Positions 32,736-42,273 are shown, counted from the stretch's first letter. The stretch: 64,000 bases of DNA from CAMLFJ01 sp035524955 (GCA_035524955.1 DATLFG010000006.1:62001-126000); one strand, 5' to 3'. Notes: generated from the letters alone by a model not told the origin. Numbers and translations: made by a program.

Positions 32736-33764
32736 ATGAACCTTGGCGGGCTGGCGCGGGTGTTCTCGAACGATCTGGCGGTGGACCTGGGCACGTCCAA
32801 CACGCGGCTCTACGTTCGCGGTCAGGGCGTGGTCCTCGACGAGCCGTCGGTGGTGGCGGTGGACATGAACGGGGCCGTGCAGGCCGTGGGCAACGAGGCC
32901 AAGGCCATGCTCGGGCGCGCCCCGGGGTCGGTGCAGGTGGTCCGGCCCCTCCGTCACGGTGTCATCGCCGACTTCGATCGCACCCAGAAGATGTTCCGGT
33001 ACTTCATCAACAAGACGCGCCGGCGCTGGAGCCTCGTGCAGCCGCGCCTGGTGATCGTCACCCCCTCCGGCATCACCCAGGTCGAGCGGCGGGCCGTCCG
33101 GGACGCTGCCCAGCAGGCCGGAGCTCGCGAGGTCTATCTCGTGCAGGCCTCCATGGCGGCGGCGCTCGGCGCGGGCCTGCCGGTGGAGCAGCCCGGCGCG
33201 AGCATGATCGTCGACGTGGGCGGCGGCACCACCGAGGTCGCGGTCATGTCGCTGTGCGGGATCGTGTACTCGGCCTCGCTGCGGACCGCGGGCGACGACA
33301 TGAACCAGGCGGTCATCCACTACCTTCGGCGCGCCTACGACCTGCTGGTCGGGGAGCGCCGGGCCGAGGAAGCCAAGATCCGGCTGGGCTCCGCCCATCC
33401 CAAGGGCGACGACCATGAGCCGATCGAAGTGCAGGGCCGCGACCTGCTCGACGGCCTGCCGAAGACCGTGGTCGTCACCGCACTGGAAGTCCGCGAGGCG
33501 CTGCGCGAGCCGGTGGCCGACATCGTCACGGCGGTGCTCGCCTGTCTCGAGCACACCCCGCCCGAGCTGGCCGCCGACATCAGCGACAACGGCATCGTGC
33601 TCACGGGCGGCGGCGCGCTCCTGCGGGGCCTGGACGCACTCCTGCACCACGAGACCGGACTCAGCATCCGCGTCACCGAGGACCCGCTCACCTGCGTGGC
33701 CCGGGGCGCCGGCACGATCCTGGACCAGCTCGCCATCCTCAAGCGCGTCGCCATCCCCGCTTAG
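32736..33764 (+). CDS. mreB: Rod shape-determining protein MreB
   Basis: 342 residues, actin fold. Phosphate-1 loop DLGTSNTRLYV, phosphate-2 DVGGGTTEVAV and adenosine loop GIVLTGGGALLRGLD are intact. It forms membrane-associated filaments guiding wall synthesis. GGGAGGG lies 10 nt before ATG 32736. The usual mreC/mreD partners do not follow; after 320 nt without a gene a TPR protein is encoded. Confidence 0.93.
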   Translation: MNLGGLARVFSNDLAVDLGTSNTRLYVRGQGVVLDEPSVVAVDMNGAVQAVGNEAKAMLGRAPGSVQVVRPLRHGVIADFDRTQKMFRYFINKTRRRWSLVQPRLVIVTPSGITQVERRAVRDAAQQAGAREVYLVQASMAAALGAGLPVEQPGASMIVDVGGGTTEVAVMSLCGIVYSASLRTAGDDMNQAVIHYLRRAYDLLVGERRAEEAKIRLGSAHPKGDDHEPIEVQGRDLLDGLPKTVVVTALEVREALREPVADIVTAVLACLEHTPPELAADISDNGIVLTGGGALLRGLDALLHHETGLSIRVTEDPLTCVARGAGTILDQLAILKRVAIPA

Positions 33765-34085
33765 TGGCGGACGCCGATAACGGCCCAGCCGCTTCGTTGA
33801 CGCCCTCGACCGCACGCTCGTTGTTCATCCTCAACATGCCTGTCGACATGTCGACCGTGGGACAAGATGGCCCGTGAGGCGCCTCGCGTGCGGCCTTCGG
33901 GCGCCGCCTCGCACCTGGGCCATTCTCGGCGCGCGGCTTCCGGTTGACGGGCGCCTAGCCTAGCGGGCGCAGGGCGGTTGCCGCCGGCGCCCGCCGGAGA
34001 TACGCTCGGGGACGATGGCACCCCGAGGACGGCTGCCCGTGCTGTCGCGCCGGCCCACGCTGCTGGTCCGCGGCTAGTCGGCCCC
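33765..34085. other. Intergenic region between mreB and the TPR gene
   Basis: No coding sequence, RNA or obvious terminator recognised. A TGTCGACATGTCGA palindromic patch lies near 33841-33854, and a TTGACG (around 33944) is a possible -35 for the TPR gene without a convincing -10. Confidence 0.4.
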
Positions 34086-35378
34086 ATGCGGGATCGCTAC
34101 GGGCTTCCGCTCTCCACCGTCTCCGGGGCGGCGGGTCAGGCGTACGTGGAAGGCGTGGACCGGTTCCTCGCGGCCCACGCGGGCGCCGAGGAGTGCTTCG
34201 ATCGCGCCGTCGCCGCCGATCCCGCGTTCGCGCTCGCTCACGTCGGGCGGGCCCGGAGCCGCCAGCTCCTGGGCCAGGGCGCCCTCGCGCAGGAGGCCGC
34301 CGCGCAGGCCCGCGCCGTCGCCGCCCCGCTCGACCGGCGCGAGCGGCGGCACGTCGAGGCGCTCGGGCTCGCGGTCGCCGGGCAGGGTGCGCGCGCACTG
34401 GAGATCATCCGCGAGCACGTGGCCGAGTTCCCGCGGGACGCGATGGCGCTCGCCGCCGCCAACGGCGTCTACGGGCTCATCGGCTTCAGCGGGCGGCAGG
34501 ACCGAAACGAGGCGATGCTGGCGCTGCTGGATTCCGTCGCGCCCGCCTACGGGGACGACTGGTGGTTCCTCGGCGCCCACGGCTTCGCGCGGACGGAGGC
34601 GCTCGGCTGGAAGGCGGGCGCGCCGCTCATCGAGCGGGCCCTCGCGCTCGCGCCCCGCAATGCCCACGCCGCGCACGCCTGGGCCCACGTGTGCTACGAG
34701 CAGGGCGCCGACCAGGACGGGACGGGGTTCGTCGCGGGCTGGTTGCCGGAGTATCCGCGGGCGGCGCCGCTCCATTGCCATCTCTCGTGGCACCAGGCGC
34801 TCTTCGAGCTCGCGCTCGGTCGTCCCGCCGCCGCGCTCGAGCTCTACGAGGCCGGCATCCGGCCCGGCGCGGCGCAGGGCGCGCCGTTCTCGACCCTGGT
34901 GGATTCGGCCTCGTTGCTCTGGCGTTGCGAGCTCGCGGGCGCCCCGCGCGGGCCGGAGGCGTGGAGCGCGGTCGCGCGCCACGCGCGCGCGTCGTTCCCC
35001 GCGATCGGAATCTCGTTCGCGGACGTGCACTGCGCGGTGGCGCTCGCGGCCGCGGGGGATGCCGAGGAGCTGGCGCGCTGGGTGGGGCTGCTGCGCGAGG
35101 GCCTGGCGCAGGGCCGGGTGCCGGCGGGGCCGGTGGTACCCGCCGTGGCCGAGGCCATGCACGCATTCGTGGAAGGCCGGTACGACGACGTGATCCGCGG
35201 GCTGGCGCCGGTCGTGGATCAGCTGGTCCGTGTCGGCGGGAGCTGGGCGCAGCGCGATCTCTTCGAGCACACCCTGCTCGCCGCCTATCTCCGCGCCGGG
35301 CGCGGCGCGGAAGCCCGGGCGCTGCTCGCCCGCCGTGTCGATCGCCGGCCGTCGGTCCCGGTGGTGGGCGCGCGATGA
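34086..35378 (+). CDS. TPR protein, TTC38-like
   Basis: 430 residues, cytosolic, helical repeats throughout. It opens with YGLPLSTVSGAAGQAYVEGVDRFL, typical of the tetratricopeptide repeat protein 38 family. Repeats such as ECFDRAVAADPAFALAHVGRA (~38-58) and PLIERALALAPRNAHAAHAWA (~180-200) are TPRs. No enzymatic motif. A paralogue is at 61620-63029. ATG 34086 starts at the conserved N-terminus. It overlaps the next gene by 4 nt. Function unknown. Confidence 0.75.
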   Translation: MRDRYGLPLSTVSGAAGQAYVEGVDRFLAAHAGAEECFDRAVAADPAFALAHVGRARSRQLLGQGALAQEAAAQARAVAAPLDRRERRHVEALGLAVAGQGARALEIIREHVAEFPRDAMALAAANGVYGLIGFSGRQDRNEAMLALLDSVAPAYGDDWWFLGAHGFARTEALGWKAGAPLIERALALAPRNAHAAHAWAHVCYEQGADQDGTGFVAGWLPEYPRAAPLHCHLSWHQALFELALGRPAAALELYEAGIRPGAAQGAPFSTLVDSASLLWRCELAGAPRGPEAWSAVARHARASFPAIGISFADVHCAVALAAAGDAEELARWVGLLREGLAQGRVPAGPVVPAVAEAMHAFVEGRYDDVIRGLAPVVDQLVRVGGSWAQRDLFEHTLLAAYLRAGRGAEARALLARRVDRRPSVPVVGAR

Positions 35379-35848
35379 CGCGGCCCGCCCGAGAGTATCG
35401 CTACCAGGTGGATCGCGACGGTCGGATCTTCCACGACGGCGCCGAGATCGTGGATCCGGCGGTGCTGCGCTTCTTCCTGCGCGCGATGACCAGGACCGAC
35501 GAGGGGCGCTGCCTCGTGCTCTGCCAGGGCGAGCGGAACTGGTTCGAGGCGGCGGACACCCCGTTCGTGATCCAGCGGCTGCGTCTGGCCGTCGAGGGCG
35601 GCCTCCTCCAGGGGGTCGAGCTGTGCTTTCCCGGCGACTATCGCGAGCCGCTCGATCCGCGTACGCTCGAGACCGAGCGTGACCTGCTCTTCTGTCGGGT
35701 CCGGGGCGGCGCCTTCCGCGCGCGCTTCGGCCGGTTGGCGATCCAGCAGATCGGCCCGTTCCTGGCCGACGCGGGCGAAGGCTCGGCGCTGCTGCTGGGC
35801 GGCGTCCGGCACCCGATACGCGGCGGCGCCGCCATCGCCTCACCCTAG
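35375..35848 (+). CDS. Uncharacterised protein, DUF1285-like
   Basis: 157 residues without signal peptide or membrane segment. YRYQVDRDGRIFHDGAEIVDPAVLRFFLRAM and WFEAADTPFVIQRLRL resemble DUF1285 proteins in layout. ATG 35375 overlaps the TPR gene stop (ATGA), so the two are co-expressed. Function unknown; the DUF assignment is by eye only. Confidence 0.55.
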   Translation: MTRPAREYRYQVDRDGRIFHDGAEIVDPAVLRFFLRAMTRTDEGRCLVLCQGERNWFEAADTPFVIQRLRLAVEGGLLQGVELCFPGDYREPLDPRTLETERDLLFCRVRGGAFRARFGRLAIQQIGPFLADAGEGSALLLGGVRHPIRGGAAIASP

Positions 35849-35881
35849 CCCGGACTAGGCAACCCCTATCGAGGAGCGATC

Positions 35882-36784
35882 ATGGCTGACCGAGTCGGAT
35901 TCATCGGGCTGGGCACGATGGGCATGCCGATGGCGACCAACCTGGCCAGGGCAGACGTGCCGCTGGTGGTGCACGACGCGAGCCCGGCCGCGCTGGCCGC
36001 CGCCACGAAGCTCCCGGGAGCCATCGCGGCCGGTTCGGTCGCCGAGGTAGCGGGGCAGGCGACGGTGATCTTCACCTGCCTGCCCAACGACACGATCGTG
36101 CGCGAGGTCTACCTGGGGCCGGGCGGCATCCGCGAAGCCGCCCGCACGGGGCTGATCACCTGCGACTGCTCGACGGTGAGCCCCGAGGTGACGACCGCGG
36201 TGCACGCCGCGCTCAAGGGCCGCGGCGCGGATCACATGGACACGCCCATGCTGGGCTCGCAGCCGCAGGCGGTGGAGGGGCAGATCTTCTTCATCGTGGG
36301 CGGCGAGGAGGGGCGCCTGGCGACCATCGCGCCCTATCTCGAGATCATGGGCAAGATGCACATGTACGTCGGCGGCTCGAGCATGGCGAATCGGGTGAAG
36401 CTGATCCACAACGGGCTCGCCGCGGTCACCTCGGTGGCGGTGGCGGAGGCGCTCGCGGTCTGCGTGCAGTCCGGCGTGGACCCGGGCACGTTCTACGAGG
36501 TGGTGCGCAACGGCGGGGGCATGGCCTACGGCACGTATTTCGACCGGCGCGCCAAGCGCATCTTCGAGGGCGAGTTCTCGCCGACCTTCATGCTCGAGCT
36601 GATGCGGAAGGACGCGATGCTCGCGCTGGCCCTGGCCAGATCGGTGCAGGTGCCCGCGCCGATGCTGGAGGAGACCACGCGCACCTACGACGAGGCGGTG
36701 GACAGCGGCTGGGGCCGCGAGGACTTCTCGGCGGTGACCCACGTGGTGGAGAAGCGAATCGGGCGGCGTCTTTCGGGCGTGTAG
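35882..36784 (+). CDS. NAD(P)-dependent beta-hydroxyacid dehydrogenase (3-hydroxyisobutyrate dehydrogenase family)
   Basis: 300 residues. Rossmann motif GFIGLGTMGMPMATNLAR at the N-terminus, substrate-binding DTPMLGSQPQAVEG at ~120 (the usual DAPVSGG changed), and catalytic Lys in NRVKLIHNGL (~170). It oxidises a 3-hydroxyacid to the semialdehyde; exact substrate unknown. GAGGAGCG lies upstream of ATG 35882. It stands alone, 87 nt before bcp. Confidence 0.88.
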   Translation: MADRVGFIGLGTMGMPMATNLARADVPLVVHDASPAALAAATKLPGAIAAGSVAEVAGQATVIFTCLPNDTIVREVYLGPGGIREAARTGLITCDCSTVSPEVTTAVHAALKGRGADHMDTPMLGSQPQAVEGQIFFIVGGEEGRLATIAPYLEIMGKMHMYVGGSSMANRVKLIHNGLAAVTSVAVAEALAVCVQSGVDPGTFYEVVRNGGGMAYGTYFDRRAKRIFEGEFSPTFMLELMRKDAMLALALARSVQVPAPMLEETTRTYDEAVDSGWGREDFSAVTHVVEKRIGRRLSGV

Positions 36785-36871
36785 CGCGGCCGGCCGCCGG
36801 GTAGTAGGATGAGCGCCCGGCGCGGGGTCGGGCGCCGGTTTCACTCACCGCCGCCGACCAGGAGGTCTCCG

Positions 36872-37339
36872 ATGCCGCTCGTCGAGCCGGGACGCAAGGC
36901 GCCCGCGTTCTCGCTGCCGGACCAGGAAGGCCGTACCCACCGGCTGAAGGACTATGCGGGCCGGGCGGTGATCGTCTACTTTTACCCGAAGGACGATACC
37001 CCCGGCTGCACCAAGGAGGCCTGCGCCTTCCGCGACACGCTGCCCGACTTCAAGAAGGGCAAGGCGGCCGTCCTGGGAGTGAGCGTGCTGGACAGTGCGA
37101 GCAAGGCCAGGTTCGCCCGCAAGCACAAGCTCAACTTCCCGCTCCTGGCCGATCCCGAGCACGAGGTGGCCGCCCGCTACGGGGCGTGGCAGCAGAAGCG
37201 CCTGTACGGCCGCACATACATGGGGGTGGCCCGGATGACCTACCTCATCGGGCCCGACGGCAAGGTGATCCGCCGCTGGGACCACGTGAAGGTGGACGGC
37301 CACGCCGCCGATGTGCTCCGCGCGGTCGAGGGGCTCTGA
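36872..37339 (+). CDS. bcp: Peroxiredoxin Bcp/PrxQ
   Basis: 155 residues. YFYPKDDTPGCTKEACAFRD has the peroxidatic Cys and the resolving Cys five residues later, the Bcp/PrxQ hallmark. It reduces peroxides using thioredoxin. GGAGG precedes ATG 36872. The next gene starts 8 nt after its stop. Confidence 0.93.
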   Translation: MPLVEPGRKAPAFSLPDQEGRTHRLKDYAGRAVIVYFYPKDDTPGCTKEACAFRDTLPDFKKGKAAVLGVSVLDSASKARFARKHKLNFPLLADPEHEVAARYGAWQQKRLYGRTYMGVARMTYLIGPDGKVIRRWDHVKVDGHAADVLRAVEGL

Positions 37340-37346
37340 GCGGACG

Positions 37347-38204
37347 GTGCCCCAGGTCATCGTCGGAGCCTACGAGGACGCGGCGACCGCGATCGCGGCG
37401 CTCGCGTCCGCGGGCGGCAAGCGCCCCGCCGCCGTCCTCCCGCGCGCGGCGGTGGATGACGAGGCGCGCGTGCGGCTGCGGCAGGCGCAGGTCGAGTGCC
37501 TCAGCACGCTCGACGACGGTGATCTGTCCGAGGCCCGCCGGCTGGCCGCCGCGCTCGCGGAGGCCGAGGGCTGGGAGCGGGCCGACGGGGCGCCGTCACC
37601 CGCGGGGCAGAGCGAGCCCGGCGACGTGATCGGCTGGTACGAGGTGCGCATCGGCAGCGGCGCCCTCACCACCGACCGACCCATCACCCGGCTCCACGGC
37701 TCGCGGCGCTACGTCGCCTCGTTCAACCTGCTGGGGCAGGCGCGGCTCAACCAGGCGTGCGGCGACCTGCTCTATCGGGGGCTCATGGACGAGGGTGTCG
37801 CGCTCGGCGAGGTCTTCGACGTGGTGGTCTGCTCGGAGTCGAAGGCGGTCGGCATGGCGCAGGTGGTGGTGGAATGCTTCGGCCAGGACCGCTACGTGGT
37901 GCTGAGAAAAGGCGTCAAGAACTACATGCCCCGCCATCCGCGCGCGCCGCTGGTGGAGGAAGCCAGCAGCATCACCACCGCGGGCGCGCAAGCGCTGGTG
38001 CTGGATCCGCTGGACTGGCCGCTGCTGGAAGGCCGCCGCGTGCTGCTGGTGGACGACGTGATCGCCACCGGGGGCACCGCCCGCGCGGCCCGCCGGCTGC
38101 TGGAGCGCGCGGGCGCCCGCGTCACCGCCGCCGCGACGGTGCTGTTGAAGGGCCCCGAGCCCGACCTGCCGCGCCTCGTCGTCCTGGCGCGGCCGCTGCT
38201 GTGA
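37347..38204 (+). CDS. Phosphoribosyltransferase-family protein
   Basis: 285 residues. The PRPP-binding loop VLLVDDVIATGGTARAA is near residue 228, in a type I PRTase domain that occupies the C-terminal half (YGSRRYVASFNLLGQ on). The N-terminal ~95 residues are an extra domain with low similarity to anything I recognise. Conserved RKGVKNYMPRHP suggests an adenine/xanthine PRTase-like enzyme. GTG 37347 is used, since nothing earlier fits. Substrate unknown. Confidence 0.75.
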   Translation: MPQVIVGAYEDAATAIAALASAGGKRPAAVLPRAAVDDEARVRLRQAQVECLSTLDDGDLSEARRLAAALAEAEGWERADGAPSPAGQSEPGDVIGWYEVRIGSGALTTDRPITRLHGSRRYVASFNLLGQARLNQACGDLLYRGLMDEGVALGEVFDVVVCSESKAVGMAQVVVECFGQDRYVVLRKGVKNYMPRHPRAPLVEEASSITTAGAQALVLDPLDWPLLEGRRVLLVDDVIATGGTARAARRLLERAGARVTAAATVLLKGPEPDLPRLVVLARPLL

Positions 38205-38235
38205 TCGCCGTTCAAACCCGACAAGGAGTGTGACG

Positions 38236-38904
38236 ATGGGCACCATGACAACCCTCACCGCAGAAGGCGGACATCGGCTGTCGGCCTACCGCGCGGCCCC
38301 AAGCGGGACGCCCCGGGGCGGCCTCGTGGTCGTGCAGGAGATCTTCGGGGTCAACCACCACATCCAGAGCCTGTGCGACCGCTTCGCGGCCGACGGCTAC
38401 GTGGCCCTGGCGCCCGCGATCTTCGACCGCGTGGAGCCCGGCATCAACCTGGGCTACACCGCCGACGACATCGAGCGGGGGCGCTCGATCCGCGGCAAGG
38501 TGGACATCGCCGACATGATGCGCGACGTGCGGGCCGCGGTGGAGGCGCTCAAGGCCGAGGGTCACCGCGTGGGCGTGGTCGGCTACTGCCTGGGCGGTAC
38601 GCTCGCGTGGCTGGCGTGCACGCGCATCGACGGGGTCAAGGCGGCGGTGGGCTACTACGGCGGCGGCATCGCGGAGACCGCGAGCGAGACGCCGCGCTGC
38701 CCGGTGCTGCTGCACTTCGGCGAGACCGACCAGGGGATTCCGCCCGAGCACTGGGCCCGCATCCGCGCCGCGCATCCGGAGGTGCCGCTGCACACCTACC
38801 CGGCCGGCCACGGCTTCAGCTGCGACGAGCGCGGCAGCTTCCACGAGCCCAGCGCCAAGCTGGCCCGCCAGCGGACGCTCGGGTTCTTCCAGGCGCTGCT
38901 GTAG
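38236..38904 (+). CDS. Dienelactone hydrolase family protein
   Basis: 222 residues, alpha/beta hydrolase. Nucleophile Cys in VGYCLGGTLAW, acid Asp in FGETDQGIP and His in PAGHGFSCDERGS form the dienelactone hydrolase triad; QEIFGVNHHIQSLCDRFA is the family N-terminus. It hydrolyses dienelactones or related esters. AAGGAG lies 10 nt before ATG 38236; GTG 38230 and ATG 38245 are alternatives. Confidence 0.9.
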   Translation: MGTMTTLTAEGGHRLSAYRAAPSGTPRGGLVVVQEIFGVNHHIQSLCDRFAADGYVALAPAIFDRVEPGINLGYTADDIERGRSIRGKVDIADMMRDVRAAVEALKAEGHRVGVVGYCLGGTLAWLACTRIDGVKAAVGYYGGGIAETASETPRCPVLLHFGETDQGIPPEHWARIRAAHPEVPLHTYPAGHGFSCDERGSFHEPSAKLARQRTLGFFQALL

Positions 38905-39080
38905 CGCCGGCGACCGAGCGGGGCGGGGGCGGCCGGCGCCGCTCCCGCCCTCCAGGGGCGGACGGAGTGGCGGAGCGGAGGACGCGCGGCCCCCGGCCGA
39001 GCTCCTGGCAGGCGCGCCACCTCCAGGCCTCAAGCATGGAAGCCCGGAACTTAGCCCGGACTATTCGTGAACACCTGCGC

Positions 39081-39173
39081 CACCCTCACCCCGACCCTCT
39101 CCCTCTCCGAGGGAGAGGGAGCTGTTTCGATCCCCTCGCCCCCGGAGGGGGAGAGGGACAGGGTGAGGGGGTG
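39081..39173. repeat. GC-rich palindromic intergenic repeat, site 1
   Basis: Outer arms CACCCTCACCCCGACCCTCTC and its near-complement GAGAGGGACAGGGTGAGGG enclose two inner hairpins. The core is shared with sites at 45181, 57949 and 58404. The rest of 38905-39226 holds no gene I can support. Confidence 0.8.
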
Positions 39174-39241
39174 CATAAGACGCGGAACACGCGTTCATGA
39201 ATTGTCCGGGTTAGGCCGGCGGCTGCTTGACCCCGCGGTGG

Positions 39242-39805
39242 ATGCGGCTATCCTGCGACGGCAGGACAGCCCGATTCCAGCTTCGTACCCGGGGGAGGGG
39301 AGCCATCGCTGAGGCGGCCGACGTCATCGCATCGAGGTACACCTGTGTGGTCCGCCCGGAGTGGATCGACAGCAACGGGCACATGAACATGGGCTACTAC
39401 GTGGTGGTCTTCGACTGGGCCACCGATGAGTGGATGCGGCTCATCGGGCTGGACGCCGCCCATCGCCGCGCGCGGGAGGTGACCACGTTCTGCCTGGAGG
39501 CCCACGTGACCTATCATCGCGAGGTCCGGGAAGGCGATCCCCTCCGATTCACCACGCGGCTCCTGACGCACGACACGAAGCGTATCCACTACATCCACGA
39601 GATGCTGCACGCTGAGGCCGGATATCTCGCCGCCACCAACGAGCTGATGTCGCTGCACGTGAGCCAGGCGACGCGGCGCGGCGCGCCCATGGCCCCCGAG
39701 ATCCTCGAGCGCCTGGGCCGGATCCAGCGCGCGCACGACCGGCTGCCGCGTCCGCCGCAGGTGGGCCGGGTGATGGGGCTGGGCGCGCGCCCGACGACCC
39801 GGTAG
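39242..39805 (+). CDS. Thioesterase-family (4HBT hotdog) protein
   Basis: Core of ~160 residues: TCVVRPEWIDSNGHMNMGYYVVVFDWATDEW has the 4HBT-type active-site loop (Asp before NGHMN), followed by VTYHREVREGDPLRF. It probably hydrolyses an acyl-CoA; a related domain is fused to carnitine dehydrogenase in some species. The start is uncertain: TTG 39227 and ATG 39242 are in frame, but the only strong ribosome site (GGGGGAGGGG, 39291-39300) points to ATC 39305, a non-standard start. The stop is at 39805. Confidence 0.75.
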   Translation: MRLSCDGRTARFQLRTRGRGAIAEAADVIASRYTCVVRPEWIDSNGHMNMGYYVVVFDWATDEWMRLIGLDAAHRRAREVTTFCLEAHVTYHREVREGDPLRFTTRLLTHDTKRIHYIHEMLHAEAGYLAATNELMSLHVSQATRRGAPMAPEILERLGRIQRAHDRLPRPPQVGRVMGLGARPTTR

Positions 39806-39834
39806 CGGCTCCGCGTCGAGTCGCGGGTGCCCGT

Positions 39835-41619
39835 CTAGCGGCCGTTGGAGGTGGGGTTGCTGTTGGCCAGCAAGGCGCTCGGCGGACGTTGTCCGCCCCA
39901 CGGCGCGGTGATCACGAGCAGGGCGGGCACGCGATCGCTCGGCATCGGCTTCGCGAAGTAGTAGCCCTGGCCGTGGTCGCAGCCGAGCGCCCGGAGGTGC
40001 TCGAGCTGGTCGGCGCTCTCGATCCCCTCGGCGGTCACCGAGAGGCCGAGGCTCTTGGCCACCGTGATGACCGCGCGCACGATCGCGCTGTCCTCCACGT
40101 TGTGGCCGATGCCCTTCACGAATGACCGGTCGATCTTGAGCGTGTCCACCGGGAAGCGCTTGAGGTAGCCGAGCGAGGAGTAGCCGGTTCCGAAGTCGTC
40201 GATGGCGAGCTGCACGCCGAGCGCCTTCAGCGCCTCCAACTTGGCCAGGGTGGTCGGCGCGTCGTGCATGACCACCGTCTCGGTGATCTCCAGGCGTAGC
40301 GCGCCCGGATCGAGGCGCGTCTCGCGCAGGACCGCCGCGATCTCCTCCACGAGGCCGGGCTGCTGGAGCTGACGCGCGGAAAGGTTGACGCTGATGCCCA
40401 GGTTCGATCCGGGTGTGGCGAGCTGCCACTGGCGCGTCTGACGGCAGGCCTCGTGGAGCACCCAGCGCCCGAGGGGCACGATGAGGCCGGTCTCCTCGGA
40501 GAGGCCCACGAAGTCGCCCGGGAAGAGCAGGCCGCGCTGCGGGTGCTTCCAGCGGACCAGCGCCTCCATCTCGACGATGCGCCCGGTGGGCAGGTCCAGG
40601 ATCGGCTGGTAGTGCAGGACGAACTCGCCGCGAGCGACTGCGTTCCGCAAGTCGAGCTCGAGATCCATGCGCTCCTGCGCGGGTGCGTTCATGCTCTTGT
40701 CGAAGATCTCGTAGCGCGCCTTGCCCTTGCCCTTGGCGTGGTACATGGCCAGATCGGCGTCGCGCAGGATGTCCTCGGGGGTCATCCGCTTGGCGGTGCT
40801 CATCGCGATGCCGATGCTCACGGTGATGACCACCTCGCGCCCCTCGACCGTGAACGGCTGCTGCAGCTCGCTGGTGAGCCGGTCCGCCACCGCTGCGGGG
40901 GCCCGGTCGTCCTTGACGTCCTCGATCAGGATCGCGAACTCGTCGCCGCCCAGCCGGGCGATCGTGTCCTCGGGGCGCAGGCAGGCGGCCAGCCGCTGGC
41001 TGACCCCGATCAGGAGCTGGTCGCCGACGCCGTGGCCCAGGCTGTCGTTGACGACCTTGAACCGATCGAGATCGAGGAAGAGGATCGCGAGCTGTTCGCC
41101 GCGCCGCTCGGTCCGGGTGAGCGCGTGCGCGAGGCGGTCCATGAACAGCGAGCGATTGGGCAGGCTGGTGAGCGAGTCGCGGAAGGCCTGGCGGGCGAGC
41201 TGGTCGAGCCGGCGCGGGAACTGGTTGATCTCGTCCGTCTGCTGCTCGATCGTGGCCAGCATCTTGGCGAACGAGGCCATGAGCGTACCGATCTCGTCCT
41301 TGCGCGTCGCCACCACGGGCAGGTCCGCGACCCTGGTGGCGGTGGCCAGGTGCGCCGCCCGCGAGATGGCGGAGGCCACGTCCCAGACCACGAAGCCGCC
41401 TCCCGCCATGAGCAGGCCGGTGAAGACGAGCAGCGCCGGCATCGTGAAGGCCTCGGTGTAGAGGCCGATCGGTCCGAGCAGCTGCCGGACGGGCGACTGG
41501 AAGGCGTAGGTCAGGAGCAGGAGCGGGATGACCGACGCGAGGGTGAGGGCGAAGATGACCTTCTGCTTGACCCGCTGTCCCGCGAATGCGATTTCCCGAT
41601 TCAGTTCGTCGCCGCTCAC
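39835..41619 (-). CDS. GGDEF-EAL cyclic-di-GMP protein, membrane-bound
   Basis: 594 residues from GTG 41619, which has GGAG 5 nt before it. Two membrane helices (~22-40 and ~58-80), a HAMP-like linker (~85-140), then a diguanylate cyclase domain with intact GGDEF (224-228) and a phosphodiesterase domain with intact EAL (352-354) and DDFGTGYSSL. Both activities are possible, and no periplasmic sensor of any size exists between the helices. It is divergent from the nuo operon with a 300-nt gap. Confidence 0.9.
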   Translation of the reverse strand: MSGDELNREIAFAGQRVKQKVIFALTLASVIPLLLLTYAFQSPVRQLLGPIGLYTEAFTMPALLVFTGLLMAGGGFVVWDVASAISRAAHLATATRVADLPVVATRKDEIGTLMASFAKMLATIEQQTDEINQFPRRLDQLARQAFRDSLTSLPNRSLFMDRLAHALTRTERRGEQLAILFLDLDRFKVVNDSLGHGVGDQLLIGVSQRLAACLRPEDTIARLGGDEFAILIEDVKDDRAPAAVADRLTSELQQPFTVEGREVVITVSIGIAMSTAKRMTPEDILRDADLAMYHAKGKGKARYEIFDKSMNAPAQERMDLELDLRNAVARGEFVLHYQPILDLPTGRIVEMEALVRWKHPQRGLLFPGDFVGLSEETGLIVPLGRWVLHEACRQTRQWQLATPGSNLGISVNLSARQLQQPGLVEEIAAVLRETRLDPGALRLEITETVVMHDAPTTLAKLEALKALGVQLAIDDFGTGYSSLGYLKRFPVDTLKIDRSFVKGIGHNVEDSAIVRAVITVAKSLGLSVTAEGIESADQLEHLRALGCDHGQGYYFAKPMPSDRVPALLVITAPWGGQRPPSALLANSNPTSNGR

Positions 41620-41878
41620 TTGTCTCCGATCGCGTGAAAAGGGGGTGGGGGCCGGCGCGTTAAGCGAAAGCAACCCAAGTGCCAGAATTGCGCGGCCGGA
41701 AGCTTCATGGAATCGCGCGGTTCCGATGCGGACGGCGGCCGTGACGCGGGGGCAGGTGTCAATTTTGCGTAATCGGGCTGACGGATTGAAGGCAGATGGA
41801 CACCCGGAGCGCGAGGAACCCCAAACACGTGACGATGCTGGAGCGCACCGGCCGGCTACCGGCCGAGCGGGCAGCATG

Positions 41879-41887
41879 TGTTATACT
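41879..41887 (+). promoter_or_regulatory. Extended -10 promoter of the nuo operon
   Basis: TG-T-TATACT is a near-consensus extended -10; transcription would start about 25 nt before GTG 41920. No good -35 is seen, as usual for extended -10 promoters. The remainder of 41620-41878 shows nothing I can name. Confidence 0.55.
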
Positions 41888-41919
41888 CCGCGGGGTTTGA
41901 AGTCGTTCAGGAGGCGCGC

Positions 41920-42273
41920 GTGGCGGGGTATCTGCCGGTCGTCATGTTTCTGGGTCTGATCGTCGCGTTCGCGGTGGTATCCCTCGGCATGGCCGCGGTG
42001 CTGCGGCCGGCGCGCCCCTACTGGAGCAAGCTCGAGAACTACGAGTGCGGCGCCGAGCCGATTGGCGAGGCGTGGGTCCAGTTCCCGGTGGCGTTCTACC
42101 TGGTGGCGCTGATCTTCATCGTCTTCGACGCGCTCGCCGTGTTTCTCTTCCCCTGGGTCCTCGTGCTCCGCGGCTTCGGCCTTTGGGCGGTCGGGACCAT
42201 GGCGCTCTTCATCGGCATCCTCTCGCTGGGCTGGGTGTATGCGTATAGGGAGGGGATCCTCGAATGGAAATAA
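41920..42273 (+). CDS. nuoA: NADH-quinone oxidoreductase subunit A
   Basis: 117 residues with three membrane helices and the NuoA signature YECGAEPIGEAWVQFPVAFYLVALIFIVFD in pieces at ~40-70. GTG 41920 follows AGGAGG by 5 nt and is preferred to the earlier in-frame GTG 41878, which lies within the promoter. It is a membrane-arm subunit next to the quinone site. First gene of the operon, overlapping nuoB by 10 nt. Confidence 0.93.
   Translation: MAGYLPVVMFLGLIVAFAVVSLGMAAVLRPARPYWSKLENYECGAEPIGEAWVQFPVAFYLVALIFIVFDALAVFLFPWVLVLRGFGLWAVGTMALFIGILSLGWVYAYREGILEWK

Noticed and set aside
39081..39173. CRISPR array
   Set aside because: The repeats here are palindromic halves of one another without regular spacers.
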